Source of the DNA: Diploptera punctata
Lineage: Eukaryota > Arthropoda > Insecta > Blattodea > Blaberidae
Reading direction: 5' to 3'
NCBI GenBank assembly: GCA_030220185.1
Contig: JASPKZ010001601.1
Coordinates: forward strand, 186,001 to 250,000
Length of the DNA stretch: 64,000 bases
Shown here: positions 1-9,655 of the stretch, in pieces
Layout of the letters: every line of letters begins with the position of its first letter
Numbering within the stretch: position 1 is the first letter of the stretch
Program-made: the position numbers and the translations under genes
Notes under the pieces: generated by a model
The model's database searches: none
Seen by the model: only the letters and a program-made list of their open reading frames with translations
What the model was told of the DNA's origin: nothing

Positions 1-290
1 CTACCAGAGGATATAACATTAATTTCTTACAAACGATGGATTAAGAAGTCGATACGTCCGCAACCTATTATACCGGTATTCATTTATTTATTTTTTGATG
101 TCCTGATGATCCTGGCCAGGATCTTTAAAAAAATGAAATGACTGTATTGTCATTGGCCCTTCACAAGTATACAACGTTTCAAGTAAACCTATGTTTTTAA
201 GTGGGTGAAAATTGTGTTGAAAGATTTCGTTACATAGACAGACAGATACAGGTCAGGCTAATATAAAGCGTGTAAAATGAATGTATGCTA
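1..290 (+). repeat. Composite repeat unit G, partial copy G1
   Basis: The sequence matches the distal half of the G units at 7591-8189 and 19550-19945: the 'cgcaacctattatacc' block, the 'ctggccaggat' block, the 'gtgggtgaaaat' block and the closing 'ataaagcgtgtaaaa'. The tRNA-like head lies outside the window or is lost. No coding frame is visible. Confidence 0.75.
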
Positions 291-364
291 AATGTAAAAT
301 GAATGAATAAATAATGTGTCAGAAATATTATACTATTTAATGTTTTTAAACACGATAATATAAC

Positions 365-809
365 GGACTATTTAACTCATGCCCCAAATAGGAGTCAATG
401 ACCAATCACGTTTCAATGATTTCTGTTTTACAACCAATCAGAGTCGTGTTTCACCAAATATTTATCAGTGTTATAATTACCATATTAAAGAAAGCTCCTC
501 CTTACAATATTGCGTTCCTTTGGCAATAAATAGTATGATCTGGTTGCAGTGATAAACAAATGAAGCAGTAGAAGCGTACCTATCGTTTCTCATTTGTTTT
601 CAAACATCGCCGTTTACATTAAATGTATAAATATTTTAAAATAACTATAGTTAAATAATGATTTGTGAGTAAACAGCTTAATTTTATTCGTTAAATAGTC
701 CTAACAAATGCCACTCTTGATTTCCAAATTCTCTAGATAAATTCACTCCTCACTTCGTGAGTCGTGAATTTATCGATAATTTGGAAATCACTCGTGGCAT
801 TACTTATGA
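365..809 (-). mobile_element. MITE-like element M, copy M1 (internally deleted)
   Basis: This is a reverse-strand copy of the M repeat, whose best full copy is 17603-18325. It begins with the 'gactatttaactcatg' end and finishes with the hairpin end reading 'gtggcattacttatg'. About 300 bp of the middle is missing compared with copy M4. It has no protein-coding capacity and is non-autonomous. Confidence 0.75.
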
Positions 810-829
810 GAAGACCATTACCATGTTTT

Positions 830-966
830 TAAATTATCTGACCATCATCATCATTCCACGATGTGGAAAGCTAGCACACCTATAATTCGCTAGTAAAACT
901 GTAAAAAATAGCATGGGTATTATATGATTGCAGTGAAGGACCTTGCCCTAGGGCAACTATAACTAA
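830..966 (+). mobile_element. SINE-1, 3' part only
   Basis: A (ATC)n stretch is followed by the conserved SINE-1 tail (gtggaaagc, then tgattgcagtgaaggacc), as in the full copy at 16940-17272. The tRNA-like promoter head is absent. Confidence 0.65.
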
Positions 967-969
967 CCC

Positions 970-1354
970 CCTGGCACTATGTAACCTGTAGGTTCGTGGT
1001 CGCGCGGACATAAGCTCTCCATACATCCCTATACTGATCTAATGTTTTCCAATCATCCCCTGTATAATCTACTTCCCTCAAATCATAGTTAATGTTATTC
1101 TCCCACCTCATTCTTGGTCTACCAACCAGCGTTTTCCCTCTGGCTTTCCTACAAGATGCTTCCATGCACCTCTTTCATTCCCCATACGTGTAACATGTGC
1201 TGCCCATCGCAGTCTACGAGACTTAACTGTTCTTATTATATCTGGCTTCCTATAAAGACCATGTAGTTCATTGTTATGTAGTCTTCTGCATTCACCTGTC
1301 TGTTCATCTCTCTTTGGTGCAAAAATTTTCCAAAAAGAACTTTATTCTCAAATC
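970..1354 (-). mobile_element. RTE-like LINE family A, 5'-truncated copy A1
   Basis: Only the C-terminal end of the LINE polyprotein is left. The reverse strand carries a 62-codon frame (977-1165) with GRPRMRWENNINYDLR, and the upstream part is frameshifted. The 3' end abuts the SINE-1 tail and has lost the GTAA tail seen in other copies. There is no catalytic domain, so this copy is dead. Confidence 0.85.
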
Positions 1355-1959
1355 CTAGGGAACACTATAGAATAGAATATAAAATACAAAGCTACTCTTA
1401 ACATGCCTTGAAAGATCTCGGGGACGTAGACGCAAACAATAAGAGAACTTAGGGGGGGAGCCTTTATTCTCAAAAGTGATCCCAGTATTAAGTTCAGAGA
1501 AGTCTTGGCAGGAATCCGTGCAAGAAAGAATGAATGAATAAATAAATGAAGCAGCAATAAACCTGTCCACTCATTTTTGTAACAAAAAGTAGTAATTCTA
1601 ATATGAAGCCACAAGAGTCACGTAATAAATTATTATTTATTATCACAACTGGTTCCAGGCGTCGTTAACTGCAATAATCTTGTGTTGTTTCTGATTTTCA
1701 CACTTAATGGGTAAATTCAGCTGACGCAAACTGCGGAATTAGCCAGGATTATCGCACGGAAACAAAATGGATTACACAAATATACTGCTTTGTGTATTTA
1801 ATGAGAAAAATGACACGTTCACATAATCCAACTGTCTGAACACAGCGTAATAATTACAACGTTCTTCCAAATGTCAACACTAATTCGTGCAACAATATGT
1901 AAACAAATCTCATTTTCAGATTAAGAGATTCTGGTTTAATATTTTTAAAAAACTAATAC
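1355..1959. other. Unannotated AT-rich stretch
   Basis: I see no convincing coding region, RNA gene or repeat boundary here. Short open frames on the reverse strand (1348-1614) have no recognisable motif. Confidence 0.5.
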
Positions 1960-2360
1960 TTTAAAAAACTAAAAGAACACGCTTTATTAGAAAACCGAAC
2001 TAAAAATGAGAAATCATTTTAATATCCAACACGCTTGGGATAAAATTGAAGTGGTCAACAAAACAATAATCTCCAACACATATAGAATAAAACTAGAGTT
2101 ATCTACAAAAAGAAAATAATTTTACCATCAAAAACGTGGTGTGCTCTATATCAATTAATATATTTGATAATAAACAGATATTGGTAAAAGTAAGATCTCT
2201 AAGAAGAAAACGTAAAAATCATAAAAAGCACCCCACACTTTTGATGGTAAAATTATTTTCTTTTTGTTGACCACTTTAAATTTATCCCAAGCGCGTTGGA
2301 AATTAAAAATATTTTTCATTTTTAGTTTTAGTTTTTTTAAATTATTATTTATTTTTTATT
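1960..2360. mobile_element. Fold-back element F, copy F1
   Basis: Two long inverted arms surround a short centre containing 'gatattggtaaaagtaa'. The left arm reads 'aacacgctttattagaaaac' and later 'ttttaccatcaaaa'; the right arm repeats these in reverse complement. There is no open frame. Copies F2-F4 share the same arms, so this is a dispersed fold-back MITE. Confidence 0.8.
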
Positions 2361-2379
2361 TTTTAGTTTTAATATTTTA

Positions 2380-2705
2380 CAGAATAAGATAACTAAGTGG
2401 GTGAAAATCGTGTTCAAAGATTCCGTTACATAAATACAAAGACACTTTTTTTTTATTTTCTGACGATTCTGGCCAGGATTTTAGGAAATAAATATGAAAT
2501 TATTGTATTGTCACGGGTTCTTTACAAGTATACAAAGTTTCAAGTCGATCCAATGTCTCTAAGTGGGTGAAAATCGTGTTCAAAGATTCCGTTACATAAA
2601 TACAAACACACTTTTTTTTTTTTCTGACGATTCTGGCCAGGATTTTAGAAAATAAATATGAATTTATTGTATTGTCACGGGTCCTTTACAAGCAGCAGGT
2701 GACCG
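2380..2705 (+). repeat. 165-bp units of composite repeat G, copy G2
   Basis: Two tandem units start at 2393 and 2559 with 'ctaagtgggtgaaaatcgtg' and continue through the 'ggccaggattttag' block. The array follows directly on 'tttacagaataagat', the same link found between F and G units elsewhere. Confidence 0.75.
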
Positions 2706-2774
2706 ATGTTTAAGATCTCTGAACAAAATTATACAATCTAGATATAATCTCTAAGAAAATTAAAATAAGAAAAT

Positions 2775-2955
2775 ATAAAACAATTATTAAACCAGTTGTA
2801 GTGTGTGGCAGTGAATCAGAGAGAACCGCTACAAGACTTGCCACCTGGAAGAGAAACATCTTAAGCAAAATATATGGTACAATTAAGGAAGGGGGTACCT
2901 GGAGAATAAGAACTAACCAGGAAATAAACGTTACCTATATAAAGATAACGATATT
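2775..2955 (+). pseudogene. LINE reverse transcriptase C-terminal fragment
   Basis: The forward frame reads a typical post-palm RTE-like segment: a CGSES motif (usually YGSET), then LATWKRNILSKIYG and GTWRIRTNQEI. It keeps a 60-codon frame from 2801 but lacks both ends. It belongs to a family different from A. Confidence 0.65.
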
Positions 2956-3200
2956 ACTTACTTACTCACTGGCACTATCGTAGGTTCATGGCCGCGCGGA
3001 CATAAGCTCTCCATACATCCCTATCCTGAGCTAATGCCTTGCAATCATTCCCTGTATAATCTACTTCCCTCAAATCATAGTTAATGTTATTCTCCCACTT
3101 CATTCTTGGTCTACCAACTGGGCGTTTTCCCTCTGGTTTTCCTACAAGAAGCTTCCATGCACGTCTTTCATTCCCCATACGTGCAACATGTCCTGCCCAA
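2956..3200 (-). mobile_element. RTE-like LINE family A, copy A2 (3' end only)
   Basis: A TTAC tail is followed on the reverse strand by the C-terminal codons of family A (GRPRMKWENNINYDLREVDY, frame 2975-3178). It is 5'-truncated and its 5' end joins a Tigger fragment. Confidence 0.85.
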
Positions 3201-3295
3201 CAAAGTTTACGTTGTGGACAGTTTTAAAAGACGATACAATTTAATGTGGAATGAAATTTGCGGGGATTCAAAAGAGTATATTTTCCAATTTTAAT
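3201..3295 (+). pseudogene. pogo/Tigger transposase fragment
   Basis: The forward frame encodes VDSFKRRYNLMWNEICGDSK. This matches the CENP-B-type DNA-binding region of pogo/Tigger transposases and a second relic at about 24660-24780 on the opposite strand (FKRRHN, NEICGESKDVDES). Only about 30 codons remain. Confidence 0.6.
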
Positions 3296-3639
3296 TTTAG
3301 ATACTGCATTTGTATACAAAATTGTTATTGCATTAATAATTGTAACGTTCATGGCCATATCTTCTAAAGATATATTGTAGAACAAAAATAAAAATTGTGG
3401 AGCAAATTAATGAATTATTTAGGTTAGAAAAATGCATTACGGTACGTGAGAAATAAATAGTATAATTTAAACCCGCAACGGTCAGAACTTGATACTAATG
3501 GATCAACAGGACGCAGAACTCTTGTTGTTCTAAATGCAAATTCTGTGACGCCATGTTGAAAGAGACAGAGAGGGGGAAACTTGTAATCACAATAAAAGTT
3601 CAGATTTGCTACTGTCACAAACGTACGCTTGAATCCTCA
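3296..3639. other. Unannotated stretch
   Basis: AT-rich sequence without a recognisable gene or repeat. It ends in the target site of LINE copy A3. Confidence 0.45.
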
Positions 3640-3654
3640 ACAGAATACATAGTA

Positions 3655-4450
3655 CTTACTTACTTACTCACTGGCACTATCGAACCCGTAGGTTCATGGC
3701 CGCACGGACATAAGCTCTCCATACATCCCTATCCTGAGCTAATGCTTTCCAATCATTCCCTGTATAATCTACTTCCCTCAAATCATAGTTAATGTTCTCC
3801 CACCTCATTCTTGGTCTACCAACTGGGCGTTTTCCTTCTGGCTTTCCTACAAGAAGTTTCCATGCACGTCTTTCATTCCCCATACGCGCAACATGTCCTG
3901 CCCATCGCAGTCTACGGGACTTAACTGTTCTTATTATATCTGGCTTCCAATAAAGACCATGTAGTTCATTGTTATGTAGTCTTCTCCATTCACCTGTCTG
4001 TTCATCTCTCTTTGGTCCAAAAATTTTCCTAAGAACTCTATTCTCAAATACTCGTAATCTCCTTTCCTCCCTTAAAGTAAGAGTCCATGTTTCGCATCCA
4101 TATAATATAACTGGTAGAATAATAGTTTTATATATTTTCAGCTTAACGTTTTTTGAAAGGAGTTGGGACATCAAAAGTCTCTGTAATGCATAATAACACG
4201 CATTTCCAGAATTGAACCTATGTTTAATTTCTTTGTGCATCTCATTCCTGTTTGTGATTATTGTTCCTAGGTATTTGAATTCAGCCAATTCCTCAAAATT
4301 TCCCTCATTTGTCATTAGCTGTCCATTTCCATTATATAATGCATTTCTACGTGTGACCATATATTTAGTTTTATTGATATTTACTTCCAGTCCTAATTTC
4401 TTAGTGTTTCTCAATAGTGTGTGCGTGTTGGCCTTTAGTATCTCCTCGCT
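3655..4450 (-). mobile_element. RTE-like LINE family A, copy A3, with target-site duplication
   Basis: This reverse-strand copy has a TTAC tetranucleotide tail (GTAA on its own strand) and a perfect 15-bp target-site duplication, acagaatacatagta, at 3640-3654 and 4451-4465. The insertion starts just downstream of the catalytic YADD codons and so carries no active site. 5' truncation plus a target-site duplication is the product expected from target-primed reverse transcription. Confidence 0.92.
3677..4414 (-). pseudogene. RTE-A reverse transcriptase C-terminal region, 245-codon open frame
   Basis: This is the longest undamaged family A frame in the window. In order it shows the post-catalytic KTKYMVTRR block (RT domain 6 region), EFKYLGTIITNRNEMHKEIK, the ILPVILYGCETWTLTLREER block, FGPKRDEQTGEWRRLHN, the RRLRWAGHVARM block, and the terminal GRPRMRWENINYDLREVDY segment ending MNLRVR. 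One asparagine codon of the usual NNINYD is lost in frame. The first ATG is internal to the parent protein, and the endonuclease and the palm with YADD are missing. The frame is open because the insertion is recent, not because the product is useful. It is likely to be mis-annotated as a host gene. Confidence 0.88.
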
Positions 4451-4619
4451 ACAGAATACATAGTAAGCAGACTAAATCCAAACAACAAAATACAAATTTG
4501 TAAAATTCATTTTGTTCATTAATGTAATTAAGTTGAAAAAACGCATATTTTCAAAACAAATATATGATTTTTTATACGGAATTATTTGGCTCATAAGATG
4601 GCCCCCGATGTTTGTATTC

Positions 4620-4766
4620 GATTACGAGTATTTGAGAACAAAGTCATTAGGAAAAGTTCTGGACCAACGAGAGATGAACAGCCAGGCGAATGGAGAAGCC
4701 TACCCAACAGTCAGCAACATGATCTATATAGGAAACTAGATAAATTAGAACAGTTAAGTCTCTTAG
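4620..4766 (+). mobile_element. RTE-A fragment, copy A4
   Basis: A short forward piece of family A (LRVFENKV, then RDEQPGEWRSL) stops abruptly at the 'gttaagtctcttag' point and is fused to an upstream part of another copy (A5). The order of parts is scrambled relative to the parent element, so this is a rearrangement and not a single insertion. Confidence 0.8.
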
Positions 4767-5700
4767 TCCACAACAGATCAGATTTTTAGTATAAGACAGA
4801 TTTTAGAAAGAAATGGGAATATAATGGTACTGTACATCAACTGTATGTAGACTTCAAAAAAGCATACGATTCCATTAAGAGGGAGAAGTTATATAGTATC
4901 CTGCTGGAGTTCGGAATTCCTAAAAAGTTAGTTAGACTTATACGAATGTGTCTCAATGGCACAAAGAGTAGGGTGCGTGTAGGCAAACAGTTTTCGGACA
5001 CTTTTGAAATCCAGAATGGGTTGAAGCAAGGAGATGCACTATCTCCTCTACTATTTAATTTTGTACTACAGCATGCCATTAAATCTTTAGAGGATGGAGA
5101 AGGCTTACACTCAATGGCATTAATAAGCTGTTAGTTTATGCCGATGATGTAGTACTATTGGCCGATAGCGAGGAGATACTAAAGGACAACACGCACACAC
5201 TATTGAGCGACACTAAGAAATTGCGACTAGAAGCAAATATCAATAAAACTAAATCTATGGTCACACGTAGAAATGCATTATATAATGGAAATGGACAGCT
5301 AATGACAAATGAGGGAAATTTTGAGGAAGTGGCTGAATTCAAATACCTAGGAACAATAATCACAAATAGGAATGAGATGCACAAAGAAATTAACATAGGC
5401 TCAATTCTGGAAAATTGTGCTATTATGCATTGCAGAGACTCTTGATATCCCAACTCCTTTCAAAAACGTTAAACTGAAAATACGTATATAAAACTATTAT
5501 TCTACCAGTTATAGCTATTATATGGGTGCGAAATATGGACTCTTACTTTAAGGGAGGAAATGAGATTACGAGTTTTTGAGAAAAAAATTCTTAGGAAAAT
5601 TTTTGGACCAAAGAGAGATGAACAGACAGGTGAATGGAGAAGACTACATGGTCTTTATAGGAAGTCAGATACAATAAGAACAGTTAAGTCTCGTAGACTG
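4767..5700 (+). mobile_element. RTE-A copy A5 containing the reverse transcriptase core
   Basis: Translation shows the RT fingers and palm: VDFKKAYDSIKREKLYSILL (first catalytic aspartate block), LKQGDALSPLLFNFVL (QGDxLSPLLFN), then after a frameshift near 5090 LVYADDVVLLADSEE, with the YADD codons at 5137-5148. A second open segment (5158-5445) carries KTKSMVTRR and EFKYLGTIIT. Further indels break the frame near 5400 and 5470. The copy ends at 5700, joined to a SINE-1 tail. The domain order and the QGD/YADD motifs support an RTE-type LINE; the clade name is inferred from the C-terminal GRP.RW motif. Confidence 0.85.
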
Positions 5701-5745
5701 TCCCCGAACATCACGTGGCCATCATAATCATGATTATAATATCCG
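5701..5745 (+). mobile_element. SINE-1 tail fragment
   Basis: The piece 'tccccgaacatc...tggccatcat' matches the segment just before the (ATC)n tract of SINE-1 at 17090-17120 and 22866-22890. Confidence 0.5.
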
Positions 5746-6062
5746 CCATGTTAAGTGGGGATGTGTGTGTGTGTGTTCCGTCTTGTGTTGTCTCAGAGAA
5801 GGCCCTGAAATTGAGCTGATCTCTCATTCAGGGAGGCACTCCATATCCTTGCGTGGTCTAAAAAGGTATATATGAGATCCTTAGCTTAAATGCCTTCTTC
5901 CGACAAGTCACGCCACTGTAAAGCTAACTACATGTTACCCATACACTGTGATTAACACATGTGCAGCGGGATGATAGGTCGAGGGCCTTCTAGGCCTCTA
6001 GCGCTTGGAGTAAAAAAAGAGTAGATATTAGTTTTTCTATTCGTTATATAAAACAACTATTT
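5746..6062. other. Unannotated stretch
   Basis: Apart from a short (GT)n run near 5764-5776 I see no gene, RNA or repeat that I can define. Confidence 0.45.
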
Positions 6063-6063
6063 T

Positions 6064-6250
6064 AACGCCGTAGAGTAGTGGTTAAGGCACCGCGCTTCAA
6101 GTCCCGGTGGGGTCAGGATTTTTAAACTGACCTAAACTTTCAGGCGGCAGTATGGCCCTGGGGTCTACTCAGCCTCTAACGGAAATGAGTACCAGACACT
6201 TGCTCTGGGGTAAAGGCGACCGTCACGCAGAGCTCAAAACCCGGCTGACA
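6064..6250 (+). mobile_element. SINE-2, copy with shortened tRNA-like head
   Basis: The head 'gccgtagagtagtggttaag' keeps the Pol III A box, and 'caagtcccggtgg' is the end of the B box. About 20 bp between them are deleted compared with the copy at 18675-18944. The body (ggggtctactcagcctcta, then ccggctgacaa) is diagnostic. It ends where the Penelope-like element begins. Confidence 0.75.
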
Positions 6251-6252
6251 AT

Positions 6253-6967
6253 AACTACGACCCTAAAATTATAGAATATTTAATTAAGAAAGTTCATTAC
6301 AAAAAAGCAATTAACAAAGTTTATCCTTTGCCCAAAGAAAACTTAAAGAAATATGTCGTAATGCTATACATAGGCCCACTTTCAAATAAAATATCTAAAC
6401 ACTTTAAAAAGTTGAACATTAATGTGGCATTTAAAACTAATAAAACTTTACAAAATATAATAAAAAACAACATAACCAAAAGAAAAAAAGAAAAATTATC
6501 AGGTGTATATAAATTGAAGTGTGGCACATGTGACAATGTCTATATAAAACTGGTAGACCTTTTATCTCTCGGATAAACGAACACAGAGCATATAACAGAA
6601 ATTCAGAATATTCAAAATATGCTAACCACCTATTCCAATTTAATCATTGTTTCGATCCAAATTTTGAAATTTTACATGTTTGTGATAAGGGTAAGAAGTT
6701 GGACCTTTTGGAGGCTGTAGAAATAAATAAATTAAAAAGTAGTAATAAACTGTTAAATTCTCAACTTGATTTGAATGAATCGCCTTTGTTAAATTAAAAA
6801 AAAATATTGTTGTATTGTTGCTTAGATCAGTTGATATGTACTATAATAACACAATTCATAATTTGTTAACATGTCTGAAGAAGGTACAGTGTACCGAAAC
6901 AGCTGCCACTGAATTATATCTTAATAAATATGAAAATCAAATAAAACTAAGTTTTATTTTTATTTAA
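6253..6967 (+). mobile_element. Penelope-like element, 3' part with GIY-YIG endonuclease
   Basis: The forward translation begins in the RT thumb (LYIGPLSNKISKHFKKLNI, frame 6328-6576) and runs into GVYKLKCGTCDNVYI, the GIY-YIG endonuclease signature. A small deletion at about 6545-6555 shifts the frame; the next frame continues with TGRPFISRINEH, then NHLFQFNH and LLEAVEINKL, and ends with a stop near 6799. About 170 bp of 3' UTR follow, repeated at 62951-63163. RT plus a C-terminal GIY-YIG is known for Penelope-like elements and not for LINEs. The RT palm is missing and the copy is inactive. Confidence 0.85.
6875..6900 (+). ncRNA. Hammerhead-ribozyme-like core in Penelope 3' region
   Basis: The sequence reads CTGAAGA, then a GGTAC/GTACC stem with a 3-nt loop (preceded by one extra A), then GAAAC. 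This fits the CUGANGA...GAAA catalytic core of a hammerhead ribozyme. Penelope-like elements are known to carry minimal hammerheads. Stems I and III look very short here, and A/A occupies the usual 15.1/16.1 pair, so activity of this copy is doubtful. Confidence 0.45.
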
Positions 6968-7165
6968 TTAATGAATATGAATTTTCATCAAGTAAACACC
7001 AACTCAATTGATTATAAAAAAAGTGTAACTTCCTACTACCCGAAGGGCCTTCTGAAGCCTTTAATGGGATTACTTTATCTTTACTTTACTTTACGTATTT
7101 TGAATGCCAAGACCGTTCGAATTATTAGAGTTTCTTTCATACACACAACGTTTATTTTTGTTTGT

Positions 7166-7250
7166 AAAAATAGCATAAAGTATCTGTTTTTGTGAAGGTC
7201 TACATGTTTTTACAAGCACTTCACTAAACATTCATGTATATAAAATAATA
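7166..7250. repeat. Repeat fragment shared with the spacer of the 8.2-kb palindrome
   Basis: The segment from 'aaaaatagcataaagtatct' to 'cttcactaaacattc' recurs at about 8183-8225, with a 20-bp length difference. It is probably the terminal part of the composite G repeat. Confidence 0.5.
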
Positions 7251-7251
7251 A

Positions 7252-7590
7252 AATAAATAATAGTTTAAAAAACTAAAAACAACACGCTTTATTAGAAAAC
7301 CGAACTAAAAAAATGAAAATAATTTTAATTTCCAACACGCTTGGCATAAATAATTTTACCATCAAAAACGTGGGGTGCTGTTATCAATTAATATATTTGA
7401 TAACAACAGATATTGGTAAAAGTAAAGTCTCTAAGAAGGAAATGTAAAAACCATAAAAAGCACCCCACGCTTTTGATGGTAAAATTATTTATCCCAAGCG
7501 TGTTGAAAATTAAAATTATTTTTCATTTTTTTAGTTCGGTTTTCTAATAAAGCGTGTTGTTTTGGTTTTTTAAAACTATTGTTTATTTTT
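7252..7590. mobile_element. Fold-back element F, copy F2
   Basis: Inverted arms (aacacgctttattagaaaac on the left, its complement on the right) enclose a short centre with 'gatattggtaaaagtaaag'. The arms are shorter than in F1 and F3. It forms the left end of the 2.4-kb inverted duplication. Confidence 0.8.
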
Positions 7591-8189
7591 TTAGTTTTAA
7601 AATTTTACAGAATAAGATAAAAATGTAAATATCTTTAAATTCGATACTACTGTAGTATGAGCTAAAAGTAATACTCTTCTAAAAAAACCTCTCAGCCGGA
7701 TTTGAAACAACGACCTATGGATTACTGCAATTATATACCATTAGAGTTCACCGCTCTACCATCTGAGCTCTTACAATGATTGACTAAAAAGTCGTAAGTC
7801 CGCATCCTTTTATACCAGTTTTCATTTTTTTTATTTTCTGATGATTCTGGCCAGGATTTTAGAAAATAAATATGAAATTATTGTATTGTCACGGGTCCTC
7901 TACAAGTATACAAAGTTTCAAGTCGATCAAATGTTTCTAAGCGAGTGAAAATCGTGTTCAAAGATTCCGTTACATAGATATAAAGACACTTGTTTTGATT
8001 TTCTGATGATTCTGGCCATGATTTTAGAAACAAAATATGAAATTATTGTATTGTCACGGATCTTTTTCAAGTACACAAAGATTCAAGTCAATCCAATGAT
8101 TTTAAGTGGGTGAAAATCGCGTTGAAAGATTCCGTTAATAGACAGATAGATCACAGGTCAAGCTAATATAAAGCGTGAAAAATAGCAGA
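7591..8189 (+). repeat. Composite repeat unit G, copy G3
   Basis: In order: the link 'ttttacagaataagat', a tRNA-Tyr-like segment on the reverse strand, 'cgcatccttttatacc', and about two 165-bp units ending in 'ataaagcgtg'. It is an inverted copy of G4 (8466-9180). Confidence 0.75.
7686..7775 (-). tRNA. tRNA-Tyr-like pseudogene inside repeat G3
   Basis: The reverse strand reads 'gagctcagatggtagagcgg' (D arm and A box), an anticodon region with an intron-like insert, 'ataggtcg', and a T arm 'gtttcaaatccggct'. The body resembles insect tRNA-Tyr, which carries an intron after the anticodon. The two sides of the acceptor stem do not pair, and the T arm has a mutated B box, so it is a repeat-borne relic and not a working tRNA. 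Confidence 0.55.
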
Positions 8190-8360
8190 AAGTATCTGTT
8201 TTGTAAGCACTTCACTAAACATTCAGGCATATCAAATTAATATGAATGAAAAGTGGTTATTCTTATATTAAGGTAATCTTGTTGATTAAAATACGTGTAC
8301 ATGAAAAAGGCAACCATTTATATTGTATTGTTTTTTACACGCTTTATATTAGCTTGACCT

Positions 8361-8399
8361 GTATCTATCTATCTGTCTATCTATGTACCTATCCATCTG

Positions 8400-8437
<38 letters not shown>

Positions 8438-8465
8438 ATCTATCTATCTATATATATATATATAT
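8361..8465. repeat. (CTAT)n/(AT)n microsatellite at the palindrome centre
   Basis: An imperfect CTAT run changes to AT dinucleotides immediately before the first 165-bp unit. Confidence 0.9.
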
Positions 8466-8960
8466 GTAACGGAATCTTTCAACGCGATTTTTACCCACTT
8501 AGAAACATTGGATCGACTTGAAACTTTGCATACTTGTAGAGGACCCGTGACAATACAATAATTTCATATTTATTTTCTAAAATCCTGGCCATAATCATCA
8601 GAAAATCAAAGAAAGTGTTTTTGTATCAATGTAACGGAATCTTTCAACGCGATTTTTACCCACTTAGAAACATTGGATCGACTTGAAACTTTGCATACTT
8701 GTAGAGGACCCGTGACAATACAATAATTTCATATTTATTTTCTAAAATCCTGGCCATAATCATCAGAAAATCAAAGAAAGTGTTTTTGTATCAATGTAAC
8801 GGAATCTTTCAACGCGATTTTCACCCACTTAGAAACATTGGATCGACTTGAAACTTTGCATACTTGTAGAGGAACCGTTGACAATACAATAATTTCATAC
8901 TTTGTTTCTAAATTCTTGGCCAGAATCATCCGAAAATCAAAAAAAATGAAAACTGGTATA
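8466..8960 (-). repeat. Three tandem 165-bp units of composite repeat G4
   Basis: Units begin at 8466, 8631 and 8796, each with 'gtaacggaatctttcaacgc', a period of exactly 165 bp. The first two are nearly identical, which points to recent duplication; the third diverges towards its end and leads into the tRNA-like segment. Confidence 0.92.
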
Positions 8961-8992
8961 ATAGGTTGCGGATGTCGACTTTTTAGTCAATC

Positions 8993-9087
8993 GTTGTAAG
9001 AGCTCAGTTGGTAGAGCAGTGAACTCTTAGTGGTATATAATTTCAGTAATCCATACGTCGCTGGTTCAAATCCGGCTGGGAGGTTTT
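8993..9087 (+). tRNA. tRNA-Tyr-like pseudogene inside repeat G4
   Basis: It shows 'gagctcagttggtagagcag' (A box), an anticodon arm broken by a roughly 20-bp intron-like insert, 'atccatacgtcg', and a well-kept B box 'ggttcaaatccggct'. The acceptor stem is not complementary. It mirrors the copy at 7686-7775, so both belong to one duplicated repeat. It could act as a Pol III promoter for that repeat. Confidence 0.6.
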
Positions 9088-9180
9088 TTTATAGAAGAGT
9101 ATTACCTTTAGCTCATACTACAATAGTATCGAATTTAAAGATATTTACAGTTTTATCTTATTCTGTAAAATATTAAAAAT

Positions 9181-9655
9181 AAAAAATAAATAATAGTTTT
9201 AAAAAACTAAAAGAACACGCTTTATTAGAAAACTAAAAAATGAAAAATAATTTTAATTTCCAACACGCTTGGGATAAAATTAAAGTGGTCAACAAAAAAA
9301 TAATCTCCAACACATATAGAATAAAATTAGAGTTATCAACAAAAATAAAATAATTTTACCATCAAAAGCGTGGGGGGCTTTTTATGATTTTTACATTTTC
9401 TTCTTAGAGACTTTACTTTTACCAATATCTGTTTATTATCAAATATATTAATTGATATAGAGCACCCCACGCTTTTGATGGTAAAATTATTTTATTTTTG
9501 TTGATAATTCTAGTTTTATTCTAGATGTGTTGGAGATAATTTTTTTGTTGACCACTTTAATTTTATCCCAAGCGTATTGGAAATTAAAATTATTTTCATT
9601 TTTTAGTTTTCTAATGAAGCGTGTTCTTTTAGTTTTTTAAAACTATTATTTATTT
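9181..9655. mobile_element. Fold-back element F, copy F3
   Basis: Long arms of about 190 bp in inverted orientation surround a centre that lies in the opposite orientation to that of F1, F2 and F4. It closes the right side of the 2.4-kb palindrome. Confidence 0.85.

Noticed and set aside
3969..4463. Forward frames antisense to RTE-A copies (for example CSLLHSPVCSSLFGPK-type)
   Set aside because: They are shadows of the LINE coding strand and recur identically in every family A copy.
8993..9087. Functional tRNA-Tyr gene
   Set aside because: The acceptor stem does not pair, and the segment is duplicated as part of a dispersed repeat.
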